Source of the DNA: an uncultured Clostridium sp.
GTDB lineage: Bacteria > Bacillota > Clostridia > Lachnospirales > Lachnospiraceae
NCBI GenBank assembly: GCA_947644195.1
Contig: CANRZB010000003.1
Location: forward strand, 59,532 to 123,531
Reading direction: 5' to 3'
Length of the DNA: 64,000 bases
Shown here: positions 1-9,800 of the stretch, in pieces
Layout of the letters: every line of letters starts with the position of its first letter
Numbering within the stretch: position 1 is the first letter of the stretch
The notes under the pieces: model-generated
What the model was told of the DNA's origin: nothing
The model's input: only the letters and a program-made list of their open reading frames with translations
The model's database searches: none
Position numbers and translations under genes: made by a program

Positions 1-1
1 T

Positions 2-664
2 ACGGAAGAATACTGGGAATCTCAGATGCGGCCTTATTCGGCATTTGAGAGACTTCGGGATATTACCACGGTCCATTTGGAGCAAACGAAGGGGGAATAT
101 CTGCATACGGCGGGATATCAATTATTGACCGGGGATCAGATATCTAATCAGAAAGATATTAAATTGGCTCTATTGGCAGTGGTTGTCATGTTATATCCTT
201 TGGCCTATTTATTTGGGATTGATAATCAGCGGCGCATGGTGCCGTTATTACAGGCAACGGTAAATGGAAGGCGCCGGGTATTGGGCATCAGAATCTTTCT
301 TGGGACGATGGTGGTAACCTCAGTTTACTTGCTGACGTACGTTCCCTTTTATTATAGCGTCTTGTCGGAATTTGGAACGGAATCTATCCATGCCCCAGCC
401 TGTAGTTTGCTGCATTTGGGAAAGATACCACATGGAATTAGTTTACAGCAGTATTTAATTCTGGTGGCAGTTTTACGTTATATCGGATATCTCCTTCTGA
501 TGGCTGCGATGATCTGGATTTCGGGCAGAAGTAACAGCGTGATTGTGGGATGTGTGATTGGAATCACAATTTTTGTGCTTCCGCTGATTTTTGCGTATTT
601 ACAGATTCCTGGATTTACTTATGTTTTATGGAATCCGCTGCTTTTGGGAAATGTCTTTGGATAG
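2..664 (+). CDS. C-terminal part of an integral membrane protein, probably an ABC-2-like permease (partial)
   Basis: The reading frame is open to the left window edge, so the ATG at 26 is probably internal and the gene starts outside. The visible ~220 residues hold a soluble stretch followed by about four hydrophobic helices (near visible residues 55-75, 95-115, 150-170 and 180-205). The layout of isolated helices around a loop resembles the second half of ABC-2-type permeases common in Lachnospiraceae, but no diagnostic motif is seen, so substrate and function are unknown. The stop is followed after a few bases by a 13-bp stem-loop (669-698). Confidence 0.6.
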   Translation, partial: TEEYWESQMRPYSAFERLRDITTVHLEQTKGEYLHTAGYQLLTGDQISNQKDIKLALLAVVVMLYPLAYLFGIDNQRRMVPLLQATVNGRRRVLGIRIFLGTMVVTSVYLLTYVPFYYSVLSEFGTESIHAPACSLLHLGKIPHGISLQQYLILVAVLRYIGYLLLMAAMIWISGRSNSVIVGCVIGITIFVLPLIFAYLQIPGFTYVLWNPLLLGNVFG

Positions 665-668
665 CAAG

Positions 669-698
669 GGAGCTTTCTAAGGTTACTTAGAAAGCTCC
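669..698. repeat. 13-bp perfect stem-loop between convergent genes
   Basis: Arms 669-681 and 686-698 are perfect reverse complements with a 4-base loop. The hairpin lies between the convergent ends of the membrane protein and the LRR gene. No T-run follows on either strand, so it is not a textbook intrinsic terminator, although it may protect 3' ends or act bidirectionally. Confidence 0.7.
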
Positions 699-757
699 AC
701 GGTTGAGGTTATATAAGAAAATTAGTTGTTGCTTACTTTCAAATGCTGTGACGTTGC

Positions 758-2335
758 CTATTCCTCTTCTTTTGGAGTATAGCCTGTGACGGTAACGTCT
801 TCATCACATTCAAAATCATCAAGATCTGGACAATTTGACAAATCCAATTTAGTGATCTGATTATTCTTACACCATAAAAGTATTAGATTTGGATTGTGGC
901 TAAAATCCAGGCTGCTAAGATTATTATCTTGACAGAAGAGGAATTCCAGATCCGGGTTTTTGCTGAGATCCAGGCTGCTCAAAAAATTATAAGAGCAGGA
1001 CAAAGAATTCAAAAGAGGATTGTTGGTAACATCCAGATTTGATATTTGGTTGTCAAAACAATTTAACGATAACAGAGCAGTGTTTTTGCTGACATCCAAG
1101 CTGGTAAGTTGGTTAAAGGAGCAGACTAATGTTTCCAGACTTGTATTTTTGCTGACATCCAAATCGGTCAGAAAGTTATCGTTACACAATAGGAATGATA
1201 AAGCTGTGTTATTTGTGAGATCCAGGCTGGTCAACGCATCCTCTACGCATATCAGTGAATCTAAAGCAGTATTTTTGCTGATATCAATGTTTTCTAAATA
1301 GTTAAAGGAACAGTCAAGTTCCTGTAATGCCGTATTGTTGGTGACATCCAGAGTATTCAGTTCATTATTGTCACAGGTTAGTATTGTCAATGCTGTATTG
1401 TTAGTAAGATCCAGATTATCTAAGGAGTTGAAGGAGCAGTCAAGTCTTTTTAAGGCGGTATTCTGGCTAACATCCAGATTGGTTAATGAATTACTGCAAC
1501 AGTCAAGATATTCTAAAGAGATGTTTTGGCTAACGTCAATGATTTCTAACTGATTGGTATAGCAGTGAATTTCTGTCAAATGTGGGAGTTCGGCAAAGGA
1601 GATTTCGCCAATTATAGCCTTATCATTCCATATGATAGAAGTAAGGTATCCATTGCTGTCCCAGCTATATTCCTCTTCATTGTCCAAATCTTCACTGACG
1701 GTTGCCCCTGATTCTATTTGCGATGCAATCAGTTTTTTGAGTGCAGCAACATCATCCTCATTTTTTTCAACTGGTTTTGCCGTGTTAGATGGCGTCGGAG
1801 CTGCAGACGGTGCAGGTTCTTCCGACGGAGTCAGGGACGATGCTGGATTTTGCGTGGACAATGCCGGTGGTATCGGGTTCGTTGGAGATTTAGTAGTATT
1901 CGGGTTTGTTGTTGATCCCGGTGTATTGGTGCCTGGATTTGCCGGTGTATTTGGCTGTGACGGCATGTTCGTAGTAGTAGGTGTTTTCTTTTTGGAAGCT
2001 GCGTTCACTTTGATCTTGCAAACTAATTTTTTGCTGCCGATCTTTGCCTGTAATTTTGCGGTTCCTTTCTTTTTTCCCTTGATAATGACAGTCTTGCCCT
2101 TCTTCTTGGCCGAAAAAGAAATACATTTTTTACCGGCTATCGCCTTCCAGGTTATTTTTTTCTTAGCGTTTTTTACCTTCAGGGTTTTGGATTTGCCCAC
2201 GGTAATGGTTAGCGTTTTTTTGCTAAGACTTGGTGCTTTAGCTGCTTTTACAGTGTTTGCGGAAATGTTTCCCGCTAACAACATGGAAATGGACAGGATT
2301 CCTGCCATCCATTTTTTGGAACGTGTTGACTTCAT
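758..2335 (-). CDS. Secreted leucine-rich-repeat protein with Ig-like N-terminal domain
   Basis: The 525-aa protein has a signal peptide (basic start, hydrophobic core at residues 10-24, Ala-rich cleavage region near 30). A Lys-rich beta-type domain of Ig-like/Big_2 character follows (about 34-112), then a Thr/Pro/Ser linker (about 113-190). Residues 268-498 are eleven 21-residue leucine-rich repeats of pattern LxxLxCxxNxLxxLDxxxN, flanked by degenerate units at 247-267 and 499-515. Nearly every repeat has Cys at the same position. No LPxTG or other anchor is visible, so it is probably released or held by the basic domain. GAGGGAG precedes the ATG. Binding or adhesion is inferred from the LRR fold only. 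Confidence 0.8.
   Translation of the reverse strand: MKSTRSKKWMAGILSISMLLAGNISANTVKAAKAPSLSKKTLTITVGKSKTLKVKNAKKKITWKAIAGKKCISFSAKKKGKTVIIKGKKKGTAKLQAKIGSKKLVCKIKVNAASKKKTPTTTNMPSQPNTPANPGTNTPGSTTNPNTTKSPTNPIPPALSTQNPASSLTPSEEPAPSAAPTPSNTAKPVEKNEDDVAALKKLIASQIESGATVSEDLDNEEEYSWDSNGYLTSIIWNDKAIIGEISFAELPHLTEIHCYTNQLEIIDVSQNISLEYLDCCSNSLTNLDVSQNTALKRLDCSFNSLDNLDLTNNTALTILTCDNNELNTLDVTNNTALQELDCSFNYLENIDISKNTALDSLICVEDALTSLDLTNNTALSFLLCNDNFLTDLDVSKNTSLETLVCSFNQLTSLDVSKNTALLSLNCFDNQISNLDVTNNPLLNSLSCSYNFLSSLDLSKNPDLEFLFCQDNNLSSLDFSHNPNLILLWCKNNQITKLDLSNCPDLDDFECDEDVTVTGYTPKEEE
842..1534 (-). repeat. Eleven tandem 63-bp LRR-coding units
   Basis: The units encode eleven consecutive 21-residue leucine-rich repeats (residues 268-498). 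DNA identity is uneven, with alternating VSxNTxL and LTNNTAL starts, suggesting old duplications rather than recent slippage. Confidence 0.75.
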
Positions 2336-2444
2336 AGTGTTCTCCCTCTCTTTCTGTGCAATGATCTACATTCTGCGTAAAGAAACCAATATGACTCGAA
2401 ATGGTTCCATCACATTGCTCTATGATTGTGTTCGTATGAATTAG

Positions 2445-2473
2445 ATTGTATCAAAAAAGCTAGGAAGAGACAA
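2445..2473 (-). promoter_or_regulatory. Sigma-A-like promoter for the LRR gene
   Basis: Read on the minus strand: TTGTCT, 17-base spacer, TACAAT, giving a leader of about 100 nt before the ATG. The 399-base gap 2336-2734 otherwise holds only the divergent rplO promoter and leader. Confidence 0.6.
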
Positions 2474-2533
2474 GTCGCTTTTCTTATTTTAATAGGAAAA
2501 AATAAGAACGGGCAAAAAATAGCAAAAAAATAC

Positions 2534-2562
2534 TTGCTTTTCCATTGGAATTATTGTACAAT
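2534..2562 (+). promoter_or_regulatory. Sigma-A-like promoter for rplO-secY, with a long leader
   Basis: TTGCTT (2534-2539), 17-base spacer, TACAAT (2557-2562). Transcription would start near 2569, leaving an untranslated leader of about 165 nt that contains several short hairpins (for example a GACAG/CTGTC pair near 2585-2602) and no convincing gene. Confidence 0.7.
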
Positions 2563-2734
2563 AGCATATTGTAGCGAGGATATTAGACAGTCCTATCTGT
2601 CTGAGGGAAGTTGGTCTCCATCTTCTGGCGCAGTTGCAGCAGGCGATATATCATGTTTCGGCTTCTGTATCGACGCCGTCCGTTAGTGTATGGCTGGCGG
2701 TTTTGCCGACAGTCAATAGAAATAGGAGGTTATT

Positions 2735-3175
2735 ATGAATTTATCAACATTACGCCCGGCAAAGGGGGCAAAGCAGAGCGACAATTTCAGAAGAGGTCGC
2801 GGTCATGGTTCAGGAAATGGTAAGACAGCAGGTAAGGGACATAAAGGTCAGAAGGCTCGTTCCGGTGCGCCACGTCCTGGTTTTGAAGGTGGTCAGATGC
2901 CACTTTACAGACGTATTCCAAAGAGAGGATTTACCAACATCAATTCCAAAGAAATCATTGCGATTAATGTGGACAAGTTAGATGTATTTAACGATGGTGA
3001 TGTGGTAACAGTGGCAGCATTACAGGAAAAAGGTATTGTAAATAATCCTAAGGATGGCGTTAAGATACTTGGAAATGGAGAATTAACTAAGAAGCTGACA
3101 GTCCAGGTGAATGCATTCAGTAAGAGTGCTGCAGAGAAGATTGAAGCTCTTGGTGGAAAAGCAGAGGTGATCTAG
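2735..3175 (+). CDS. rplO: 50S ribosomal protein L15
   Basis: A 146-aa protein of normal L15 length, with the Gly/Lys/Arg-rich N-terminal extension that threads into 23S rRNA (about residues 10-50, with [12 protein letters not shown] and [12 protein letters not shown] motifs) and the globular C-terminal domain. L15 is a late-assembling protein of the large subunit. AGGAGGT lies just ahead of the ATG. secY follows after one base, the usual coupling. Unusually, no rpmD (L30) or rpsE lies upstream; the unit starts from its own promoter at 2534-2562. Confidence 0.97.
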   Translation: MNLSTLRPAKGAKQSDNFRRGRGHGSGNGKTAGKGHKGQKARSGAPRPGFEGGQMPLYRRIPKRGFTNINSKEIIAINVDKLDVFNDGDVVTVAALQEKGIVNNPKDGVKILGNGELTKKLTVQVNAFSKSAAEKIEALGGKAEVI

Positions 3176-3176
3176 G

Positions 3177-4514
3177 ATGTTTGAAACAATCCGTAATGCA
3201 TTCAAGATCAAGGATTTGCGTAAGAAAATGTTATATACATTCTTTACGTTGATTGTTGTTCGTATAGGATGCCAGCTCCCGGTGCCGGGGGTAGATGCTT
3301 CCGTTATCACAGATTTCTTTGAATCACAGTCGTCATTAGACTTTTTCAATCAGTTAACGGGTGGCTCATTTTCACAGATGTCAATTTTTGCATTGAACAT
3401 CACGCCATATATTACAGCGTCTATTATTATTCAGTTATTGACAATTGCGATTCCAAGATTAGAGGAGTTGCATAAAGATGGCGAGGATGGTCGTAAAAAA
3501 CTGGCGGAGTATACCAGATATTTAACGGTTGCCTTAGCGGTATTGGAAAGTGGAGCAATGGCAATTGGTTTTGGTCAGCAGGGATATCTGACCGAAGGGG
3601 TATCTTTTACTTCCATTGCAGTATTTGTTGTTTCTCTGACAGCCGGATCTGCGTTCCTGATGTGGTTGGGTGAGCAGATTACCGAAAAGGGTGTGGGAAA
3701 TGGTATTTCCATTATCCTGCTGTACAACATTGTTTCCAGAATTCCACAGGATATGATGGGATTGTATGAGAAATTCATCAAGGGTGCATCTAACACCACG
3801 AATGGATTAATCGGCGCGGTTCTGATTGTTGCAGTCATCGTTGGAATGGTGGTATTTATCATTATTCTGTCTGATGCAGAGAGAAGAATCAGCGTGCAGT
3901 ATTCCAAGAAGACTCAGGGCAGGAAACTGGTGGGTGGACAATCTTCCCATATTCCGTTAAAGGTCAACACAGCCGGAGTTATCCCGGTAATCTTTGCGGG
4001 ATCTTTATTCTCTATGCCGATCGTAATTGCGGGCTTTGCAGGAATCCAGCCGGCTTCCGGTAATGGCACGTCGATTGGGCAGAAATTATTAAAAGTATTA
4101 AACCAGAATAGCTGGTGTAATCTGAAGAGCTTTGGCGAGTTCAAATATACACTGGGTCTGGTAATTTATATCTTGTTAATTATCTTCTTCGCTTATTTCT
4201 ATACGTCGATCACCTTTAATCCACAGGAGGTCGCTATGAATATGAAGAAGCAGGGTGGATTTATTCCGGGAATCAGACCAGGCAAGCCTACGGCAGATTA
4301 TTTTACCAAGGTATTAAACAGCGTCATTATGATTGGTGCGATCGGACTTTCCTTTGTGGCATTTGTGCCGATCTTCTTTTCAGGCGCGTTTGGTGCGGAT
4401 GTATCCTTTGGTGGAACATCACTCATCATTATCGTAGGTGTTGTTCTGGAGACCTTAAAACAGATCGAGTCCCAGATGTTAGTGCGCCATTACAAAGGAT
4501 TTATCAGTGAATAG
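3177..4514 (+). CDS. secY: Preprotein translocase channel subunit SecY
   Basis: A 445-aa protein with ten predicted membrane helices and SecY family sequences: the N-terminal INAFKIKDLRKK-like segment, plug region after helix 1, the ERRISVQYSKK loop, and the cytoplasmic MKKQGGFIPGIRPG loop that contacts SecA and ribosomes. It forms the SecYEG pore for secretion and membrane insertion. It is translationally coupled to rplO. adk, map and infA, which commonly follow secY in Firmicutes, are absent; a strong terminator closes the transcript. Confidence 0.97.
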   Translation: MFETIRNAFKIKDLRKKMLYTFFTLIVVRIGCQLPVPGVDASVITDFFESQSSLDFFNQLTGGSFSQMSIFALNITPYITASIIIQLLTIAIPRLEELHKDGEDGRKKLAEYTRYLTVALAVLESGAMAIGFGQQGYLTEGVSFTSIAVFVVSLTAGSAFLMWLGEQITEKGVGNGISIILLYNIVSRIPQDMMGLYEKFIKGASNTTNGLIGAVLIVAVIVGMVVFIIILSDAERRISVQYSKKTQGRKLVGGQSSHIPLKVNTAGVIPVIFAGSLFSMPIVIAGFAGIQPASGNGTSIGQKLLKVLNQNSWCNLKSFGEFKYTLGLVIYILLIIFFAYFYTSITFNPQEVAMNMKKQGGFIPGIRPGKPTADYFTKVLNSVIMIGAIGLSFVAFVPIFFSGAFGADVSFGGTSLIIIVGVVLETLKQIESQMLVRHYKGFISE

Positions 4515-4560
4515 CGCTTGTGGATGCAGGAATTAAACATTCCATGAAATAGTGATTCAT

Positions 4561-4599
4561 AAAGAGCAGATTCTATATCCGGGAATCTGCTCTTTTTTT
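4561..4599 (+). terminator. Intrinsic terminator after secY
   Basis: Stem GAGCAGATTC (4564-4573) pairs with 4583-4592, with a 9-base loop, followed by seven T. Confidence 0.92.
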
Positions 4600-4667
4600 A
4601 ATATAGGGCAACATCAATTACTTGTCGTCATTGCAAAAATTTGCCCTGCCAAAACATTTTTTAGATC

Positions 4668-4695
4668 TTGAAATCCTGGACAGGTATGTTATACT
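4668..4695 (+). promoter_or_regulatory. Sigma-A-like promoter for the macro-domain gene
   Basis: TTGAAA (4668-4673), 16-base spacer, TATACT (4690-4695), about 35 nt before the start codon. Confidence 0.55.
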
Positions 4696-4739
4696 GACTA
4701 CCAACACAGGATTTTGTTGTATTTGAAAGGGTGGGAAGG

Positions 4740-5261
4740 ATGATAAAATTATTGCAAGGGGATATTACCGAAATAGACTCGGTCGATGCGATTGTCAACG
4801 CTGCAAATAACAGCCTGTTGGGAGGCGGTGGTGTGGACGGTGCCATTCATAGAGCGGCGGGGCCAGCATTGTTGGAAGAATGTCGTCTGCTGGGTGGGTG
4901 TAAAACAGGTCAGGCGAAGATTACCAAGGCGTACCAACTGCCTTGCCAATATGTCATTCATACGGTAGGCCCAGTTTGGTATGGAGGCAGCCGCAGGGAG
5001 GGAGAACTGCTGACAGCCTGCTACTGGAATTCTCTCAATCTGGCAGTGGAACATCAGATCCGCAAGATTGCGTTCCCCTCGATTTCTACCGGAGCATATG
5101 CGTTTCCCGTAGAGCAGGCAGCAGATATTGCTGTCAGGACGGTAGACCGGTTTTTGCGGGAGAACTCGGATAAAATAGAATTGGTTCTATGGGTGCTGTT
5201 TGACCGGAAGACAGAGGCGGCTTATCGGACCGTAGTGGACGTGGTACAAAATACAAGATAA
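4740..5261 (+). CDS. Macro-domain protein, probable O-acetyl-ADP-ribose deacetylase / ADP-ribosyl hydrolase
   Basis: A single macro domain of 173 aa. The N-terminus [13 protein letters not shown], the [19 protein letters not shown] ligand loop and the phosphate-binding ISTGAYAFP loop match the YmdB/MacroD type, which removes acetyl or ADP-ribose groups from ADP-ribosylated substrates in the cytoplasm. The ATG at 4740 is chosen over the in-frame GTG at 4731 because the family begins at this Met and AAAGGG lies 9 bases upstream. It stands between secY and a carbonic anhydrase gene with no clear functional partner. Confidence 0.92.
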   Translation: MIKLLQGDITEIDSVDAIVNAANNSLLGGGGVDGAIHRAAGPALLEECRLLGGCKTGQAKITKAYQLPCQYVIHTVGPVWYGGSRREGELLTACYWNSLNLAVEHQIRKIAFPSISTGAYAFPVEQAADIAVRTVDRFLRENSDKIELVLWVLFDRKTEAAYRTVVDVVQNTR

Positions 5262-5310
5262 TAAAATAAAAATAATATAGCCGTCAGACGGCGGCGGAAT
5301 GGAGGACAAA

Positions 5311-5880
5311 ATGCAAAACAATAATTTATCAGCAGCAGAGGCAATGGAGAAATTGCAGGATGGTAATCAGCGCTATCTGGAGGCAGCGTCTAATCCAGGA
5401 GACATTTCTTCATTCCTTCGAAAGAAAACATGTGAAGAGGGACAGAGCCCTTATGCAGTGGTAATTACCTGTTCAGATTCCAGGGTGATCCCGGAAAGCA
5501 TTTTCTCTGCAGGAATCGGGGAGCTTTTCGTGATTCGGGTGGCTGGAAATGTAATGGATCATCATCAGCTCGGCAGTATCGAATATGCAGTGGATCATTT
5601 AGGTTCTAAATTGGTCGTTGTATTAGGGCACAGCCATTGTGGTGCCGTGGGGGCTGCTATGAGCAGTGAACCATCCGGTTATGTCAAGTTTATTACCGAT
5701 GAGATCCGCAAAGCCATCGGTGGAGAGAAAGATGAATTGCGTGCTTCCTGTCTGAATGTGGAGAACAGTGTGTCCGTGATTAAGGACAGTCTTAAGTACC
5801 AGGGAGATGGTGCATCGGACGTAAAAGTTTGTGGGGCAATGTACCATATTGATAGTGGCAAGGTAGAATTTTTGGATTAG
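5311..5880 (+). CDS. Beta-class carbonic anhydrase
   Basis: Cytoplasmic zinc enzyme interconverting CO2 and bicarbonate. The 189-aa protein has the beta-CA zinc ligands Cys54, His107 and Cys110, and the Asp56-Arg58 dyad (CSDSR, GHSHCGA). The ATG at 5311 is preferred to 5299 because GGAGG (5301-5305) overlaps the earlier ATG and is 5 bases before this one. The length is normal for the compact beta type. No bicarbonate transporter or carboxylase is adjacent. Confidence 0.93.
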   Translation: MQNNNLSAAEAMEKLQDGNQRYLEAASNPGDISSFLRKKTCEEGQSPYAVVITCSDSRVIPESIFSAGIGELFVIRVAGNVMDHHQLGSIEYAVDHLGSKLVVVLGHSHCGAVGAAMSSEPSGYVKFITDEIRKAIGGEKDELRASCLNVENSVSVIKDSLKYQGDGASDVKVCGAMYHIDSGKVEFLD

Positions 5881-5979
5881 GAAACAGACCGGATTCCTTA
5901 GAGACAGCAGGAAACTGATTTTGTTTGATACATAAAACAAGATTAGATAGGTTACATGAGATAATAGGGAGGAACTGTT

Positions 5980-6738
5980 ATGTATGCCAACTACCATACA
6001 CATACGAGTCGTTGTAAACATGCACAGGGAGAAGATCGGGAATATGTGGAGGCGGCGATTGAAGCTGGAATGAGGATTCTAGGATTTTCCGACCACTGTC
6101 CCTGGGTTTTTCCAGATGACTATGTATCTGGGATTCGTATGGATTGTTTGGTGATTGATTCCTATTTTGATTCCCTGATACAGCTGCGGGAAGAGTATGC
6201 AGATGATATCCGTCTGTTAATAGGATTTGAATCAGAATATGTTCCTGAATTGATGGAGGCACAGGATCATTTGTTTGCAAATTATCCGTTGGATTATATG
6301 ATTTTGGGACAGCATTTTTTGGGCATAGAGGAGGGCTCGGTCTACATGGGGAATCCGACAGAGGATGAATCCGTATTGGAACAATATGTGGACATGGTAA
6401 TCGAAGGCATGGATTCCGGGCGGTATGCCTATTTAGCCCATCCTGATCTGGTGCATTTTGTTGGTAATCAGGAAGTGTATGATTTTCATATGAGGCGGAT
6501 GCTATCTTACCTGTTAGATAATAGCTATCCAGTGGAAATCAATATGTTGGGTGCGCTGCAGGGCAGGCATTATCCCAATGCCCGCTTCCTGGAGCTCGCT
6601 GGAGAGATGGGCAACGCCTGTATCATCGGTGTGGATGCCCATTCCCCGGATCTTCTAAAAAACAGGGAGGGAGAGCTGCTCTGTAGGCAGATGGCTGAAA
6701 GATATGGACTGCGGTTACGGGAGCTGTTGTTGATATAG
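5980..6738 (+). CDS. PHP-family histidinol-phosphatase-like hydrolase
   Basis: A 252-aa PHP-domain metal-dependent phosphoesterase. Metal-ligand motifs are visible: YHTHTSRCKHA (His6, His8, His14), GFSDHCPW, GFESEYVPE and the C-terminal GVDAHSP. The order and spacing match the HisJ/HisK histidinol-phosphatases of Firmicutes, which catalyse the penultimate step of histidine synthesis. No other his gene is nearby, and the family also contains enzymes of other specificity, so the substrate is inferred. GGGAGG precedes the ATG. Confidence 0.82.
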   Translation: MYANYHTHTSRCKHAQGEDREYVEAAIEAGMRILGFSDHCPWVFPDDYVSGIRMDCLVIDSYFDSLIQLREEYADDIRLLIGFESEYVPELMEAQDHLFANYPLDYMILGQHFLGIEEGSVYMGNPTEDESVLEQYVDMVIEGMDSGRYAYLAHPDLVHFVGNQEVYDFHMRRMLSYLLDNSYPVEINMLGALQGRHYPNARFLELAGEMGNACIIGVDAHSPDLLKNREGELLCRQMAERYGLRLRELLLI

Positions 6739-6771
6739 TGATATTTGGAAATTACCAAGAGAAGTTTGTGA

Positions 6772-6800
6772 TTGTGGAAGTCTGAATAGTATGATAAAAT
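6772..6800 (+). promoter_or_regulatory. Possible promoter of the hybrid kinase gene
   Basis: TTGTGG (6772-6777), 17-base spacer, TAAAAT (6795-6800). An overlapping TTGTGA/TATGAT alternative with an 18-base spacer exists. Confidence 0.4.
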
Positions 6801-6851
6801 AGTGACTGACAAAAATGAGGCGACAGAGTATATTCAGGAGGGAACCTTGGA

Positions 6852-9800
6852 ATGAAAGGGAAGAAATCACTACAGAAAATTAGTTATGTAATACTTCTTT
6901 TGGTTGCAATTGTTATTTTGTTTGGTTGGTATACATCACAAAACAGAAGCCGCATGATTGAGCGGAATAAAAATTATGCAGCAGATTCTGCCCGCTTAAA
7001 GGCACTTCAGATTGATGAAGAGTTGAATAATGCACAGAACCTGGTCAATACATATGCCTATTTTTTAGGGAATGGTCTGAAAGAGCCCAAAATTACGACG
7101 GACATGTTGAAGGAAATGGAGGGCCATTCTTTATATGATGCGCTGCTTTTTACAAACCGGGACGGTATGGATTTAGCGTCCGATGGCAGGATGGTCAACG
7201 TATCTGACCGGGATTTTTATATTAACGGGATCAAGGGAGAAAACGGGATTTCTCTTATTTTTGATCCCCGTTTTTTTAATGAAATTATGGTTTGTTTCTA
7301 TGCACCTGTGACCTGCCAGGGGGAAATTATTGGTGTGCTTCGTGGCGCTTATCTGGCAGAGGAGTATCTGCAGGATATGCTGAAAACTACATATTTTGGA
7401 GAAGAAGCGGAGGTCTTTCTGTGTACCCCCGATGGCAGGGTGGTTGCCAGTTCCCACGATATGGCCTTTGAGGAAGACTTGCCGGATCTGCTGGTAGACT
7501 CCAAGGTGATTGACCAAAAGACGGCGAAGCAGGCTAGAAAGATTTTCCAGAAAGGTGGAGAAGGAGCTTTTGTCTGTGATCCCAAATGTAAGACCGATAA
7601 TATCTGCGTAAAGCATCTTCCAGAGAACAATTATGTTTTGGTACAGACATTTCCAAAGAGTGTAACGCAGAGAATGATACGGGATGAAAACCTGGTTGGT
7701 ATTCAATTGGAAGTAATGATGATCGGACTTTTTGTCATCTATATTCTTGTTCTGCTGATTCAGGCTAGCCGGGAAAAGAAGTTGCTGAGACAGCAAAACC
7801 AGGAAATGGCTTATATTATCAGTGGAGTGAATACATTGTTTGCCCGTTTTTCCATGGTTGACTTTGAGGCAGAAACTTACCAGTATTTGTCTGGCACGAA
7901 GCCGGAAAACAGTAAGCTGGCAATAAGAGGGAAATATCAGGATCTGGTGAAGTCTCTATGTGACGTAATGGTCGAGGAGGAAGGACGGCAGGAATTTGCA
8001 CAGTTGATGAAACCGGGTGCTTTGGTAACAGCGCTGGAAAACCAGAATGATGTTCGAATGGAGCTGCATGTCATGAAAGACGGTCAGCCGGAGTGGGAGC
8101 ATATGAACCTGATCTGTCTGGAACGGTCGGAAGATGGTAAAGCGACAAAAGCATTGCTGATCCGTCAGAATATCACTGAGGTTAAGGAAAAAGAGCTACG
8201 GATTCAGGCAGAGATGTCGCTGGCAGGCCGTAAAGAGAGGCAGTACCGCATAGCTATTACTTCGAATGCATTCTGTACCTTTGAGTTTAATCTGACTCAG
8301 GATCGGATTGAGCAGGATGTGGTACGTCAAATGGATGGCAGAGAGGTATCTCTGCTGGCGAAAGTCGGATTACAGGCTCCTTGCAAGGCATCGGAGTGTT
8401 TTGAAAAATGGAAAGAGTTTGTATTAGAGGAATCAATGGAGGAGTATAGCGAAGTAGTAAATACAGAGTATCTGCAACAGAGTTTTGAGAAGGGAAATGC
8501 AGAAGTTATTGCGGATTATTGGGCATGGTTATCCCCGGAAAAACAGATGTGTATCCGCCAGACCTTTGTTATGACCCAGGATTATGATACCGATGATGTC
8601 ATGGTTATGGTGGTATCCAAGGAGATTACAGAACAAGTCCAGAAACAGAGAGAACAGACCCAGGCATTGCAGGATGCGTTGATGCAGGCACAGCATGCGA
8701 ACCGTGCAAAGACGACGTTCCTGTCTAATATGTCTCATGATATCCGTACACCGATGAATGCAATTATCGGTTTTGCTACGATTGCAGTCAGTCATATTGA
8801 CAATAAGGAACAGGTGCGTGACTGCCTGCAGAAAGTGCTTTCTTCCAGTAACCATCTTCTCAGCCTGATTAATGATATCCTGGATATGAGCAGGATAGAG
8901 AGTGGAAAAGTGCAGATTAAGGAACAGGAGTGTAATATTTCCGAACTGATGCATAATCTGGTCAATATTATCCAGCCGCAGGTAAAGGCAAAACAGTTGG
9001 AATTGTTTATTGATACATTCGAGGTTGCCAATGAGGATGTTATTGCTGATTCCTTGAAATTAAATCAGATTTTTATCAATCTCTTAAGTAATGCTGTGAA
9101 ATATACGCCGGCCGGAGGTACGATTTCTTTCCACATTATGCAGAAAACCACATTCCGGCATGGATATGGTGATTATAAGTTTATCATTAAGGATAATGGA
9201 ATTGGTATGTCGTCCGAGTTCGTGAAGCATATTTTTGAACCGTTCGAACGGGAATCCACGACAACCAGAAATGGTATTGAAGGAACCGGGTTGGGTATGG
9301 CGATTACCAAAAATATTGTAGAAATGATGAATGGTACGATCCATGTGGAAAGTGAAGTGGGAAAGGGAAGTACCTTTACGGTTGAGTTGGGATTGAAGCT
9401 GCAGGATATAGAAAAAAATGCGGTACAGATTAAACAGTTGGAAGGTCTGCGTGCTCTGGTTGTGGATGATGATTTTAATACCTGTGACAGTGTCAGCAAA
9501 ATGTTGAAACAGATCGGGTTGCGTTCCGAATGGACGACATCAGGCAGAGAAGCAGTGTATCGTGCAAAAGCGGCCCATGATGAGGGGGATTCCTACCATA
9601 CGTATATTATTGACTGGCAGATGCCAGAAACCAGCGGTATTGAGACTGCGAGGAGAATTCGCAGCGTAGTTGGGGAGGAAGCACCGATTATTATTCTGAC
9701 AGCTTACGACTGGTCAGATATTGAGGAGGAAGCAAAAGAAGCTGGTGTTACTGCTTTCTGTGCGAAACCACTCTTTATGTCCGATTTGAAATCTGTGCTG

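Noticed and set aside
1632..2444. Long plus-strand ORF (270 codons) opposite the LRR gene
   Set aside because: It is the antisense of the signal-peptide, Ig-like and linker region; no ribosome site and low-complexity composition. The minus-strand gene has a signal peptide, repeats and promoter.
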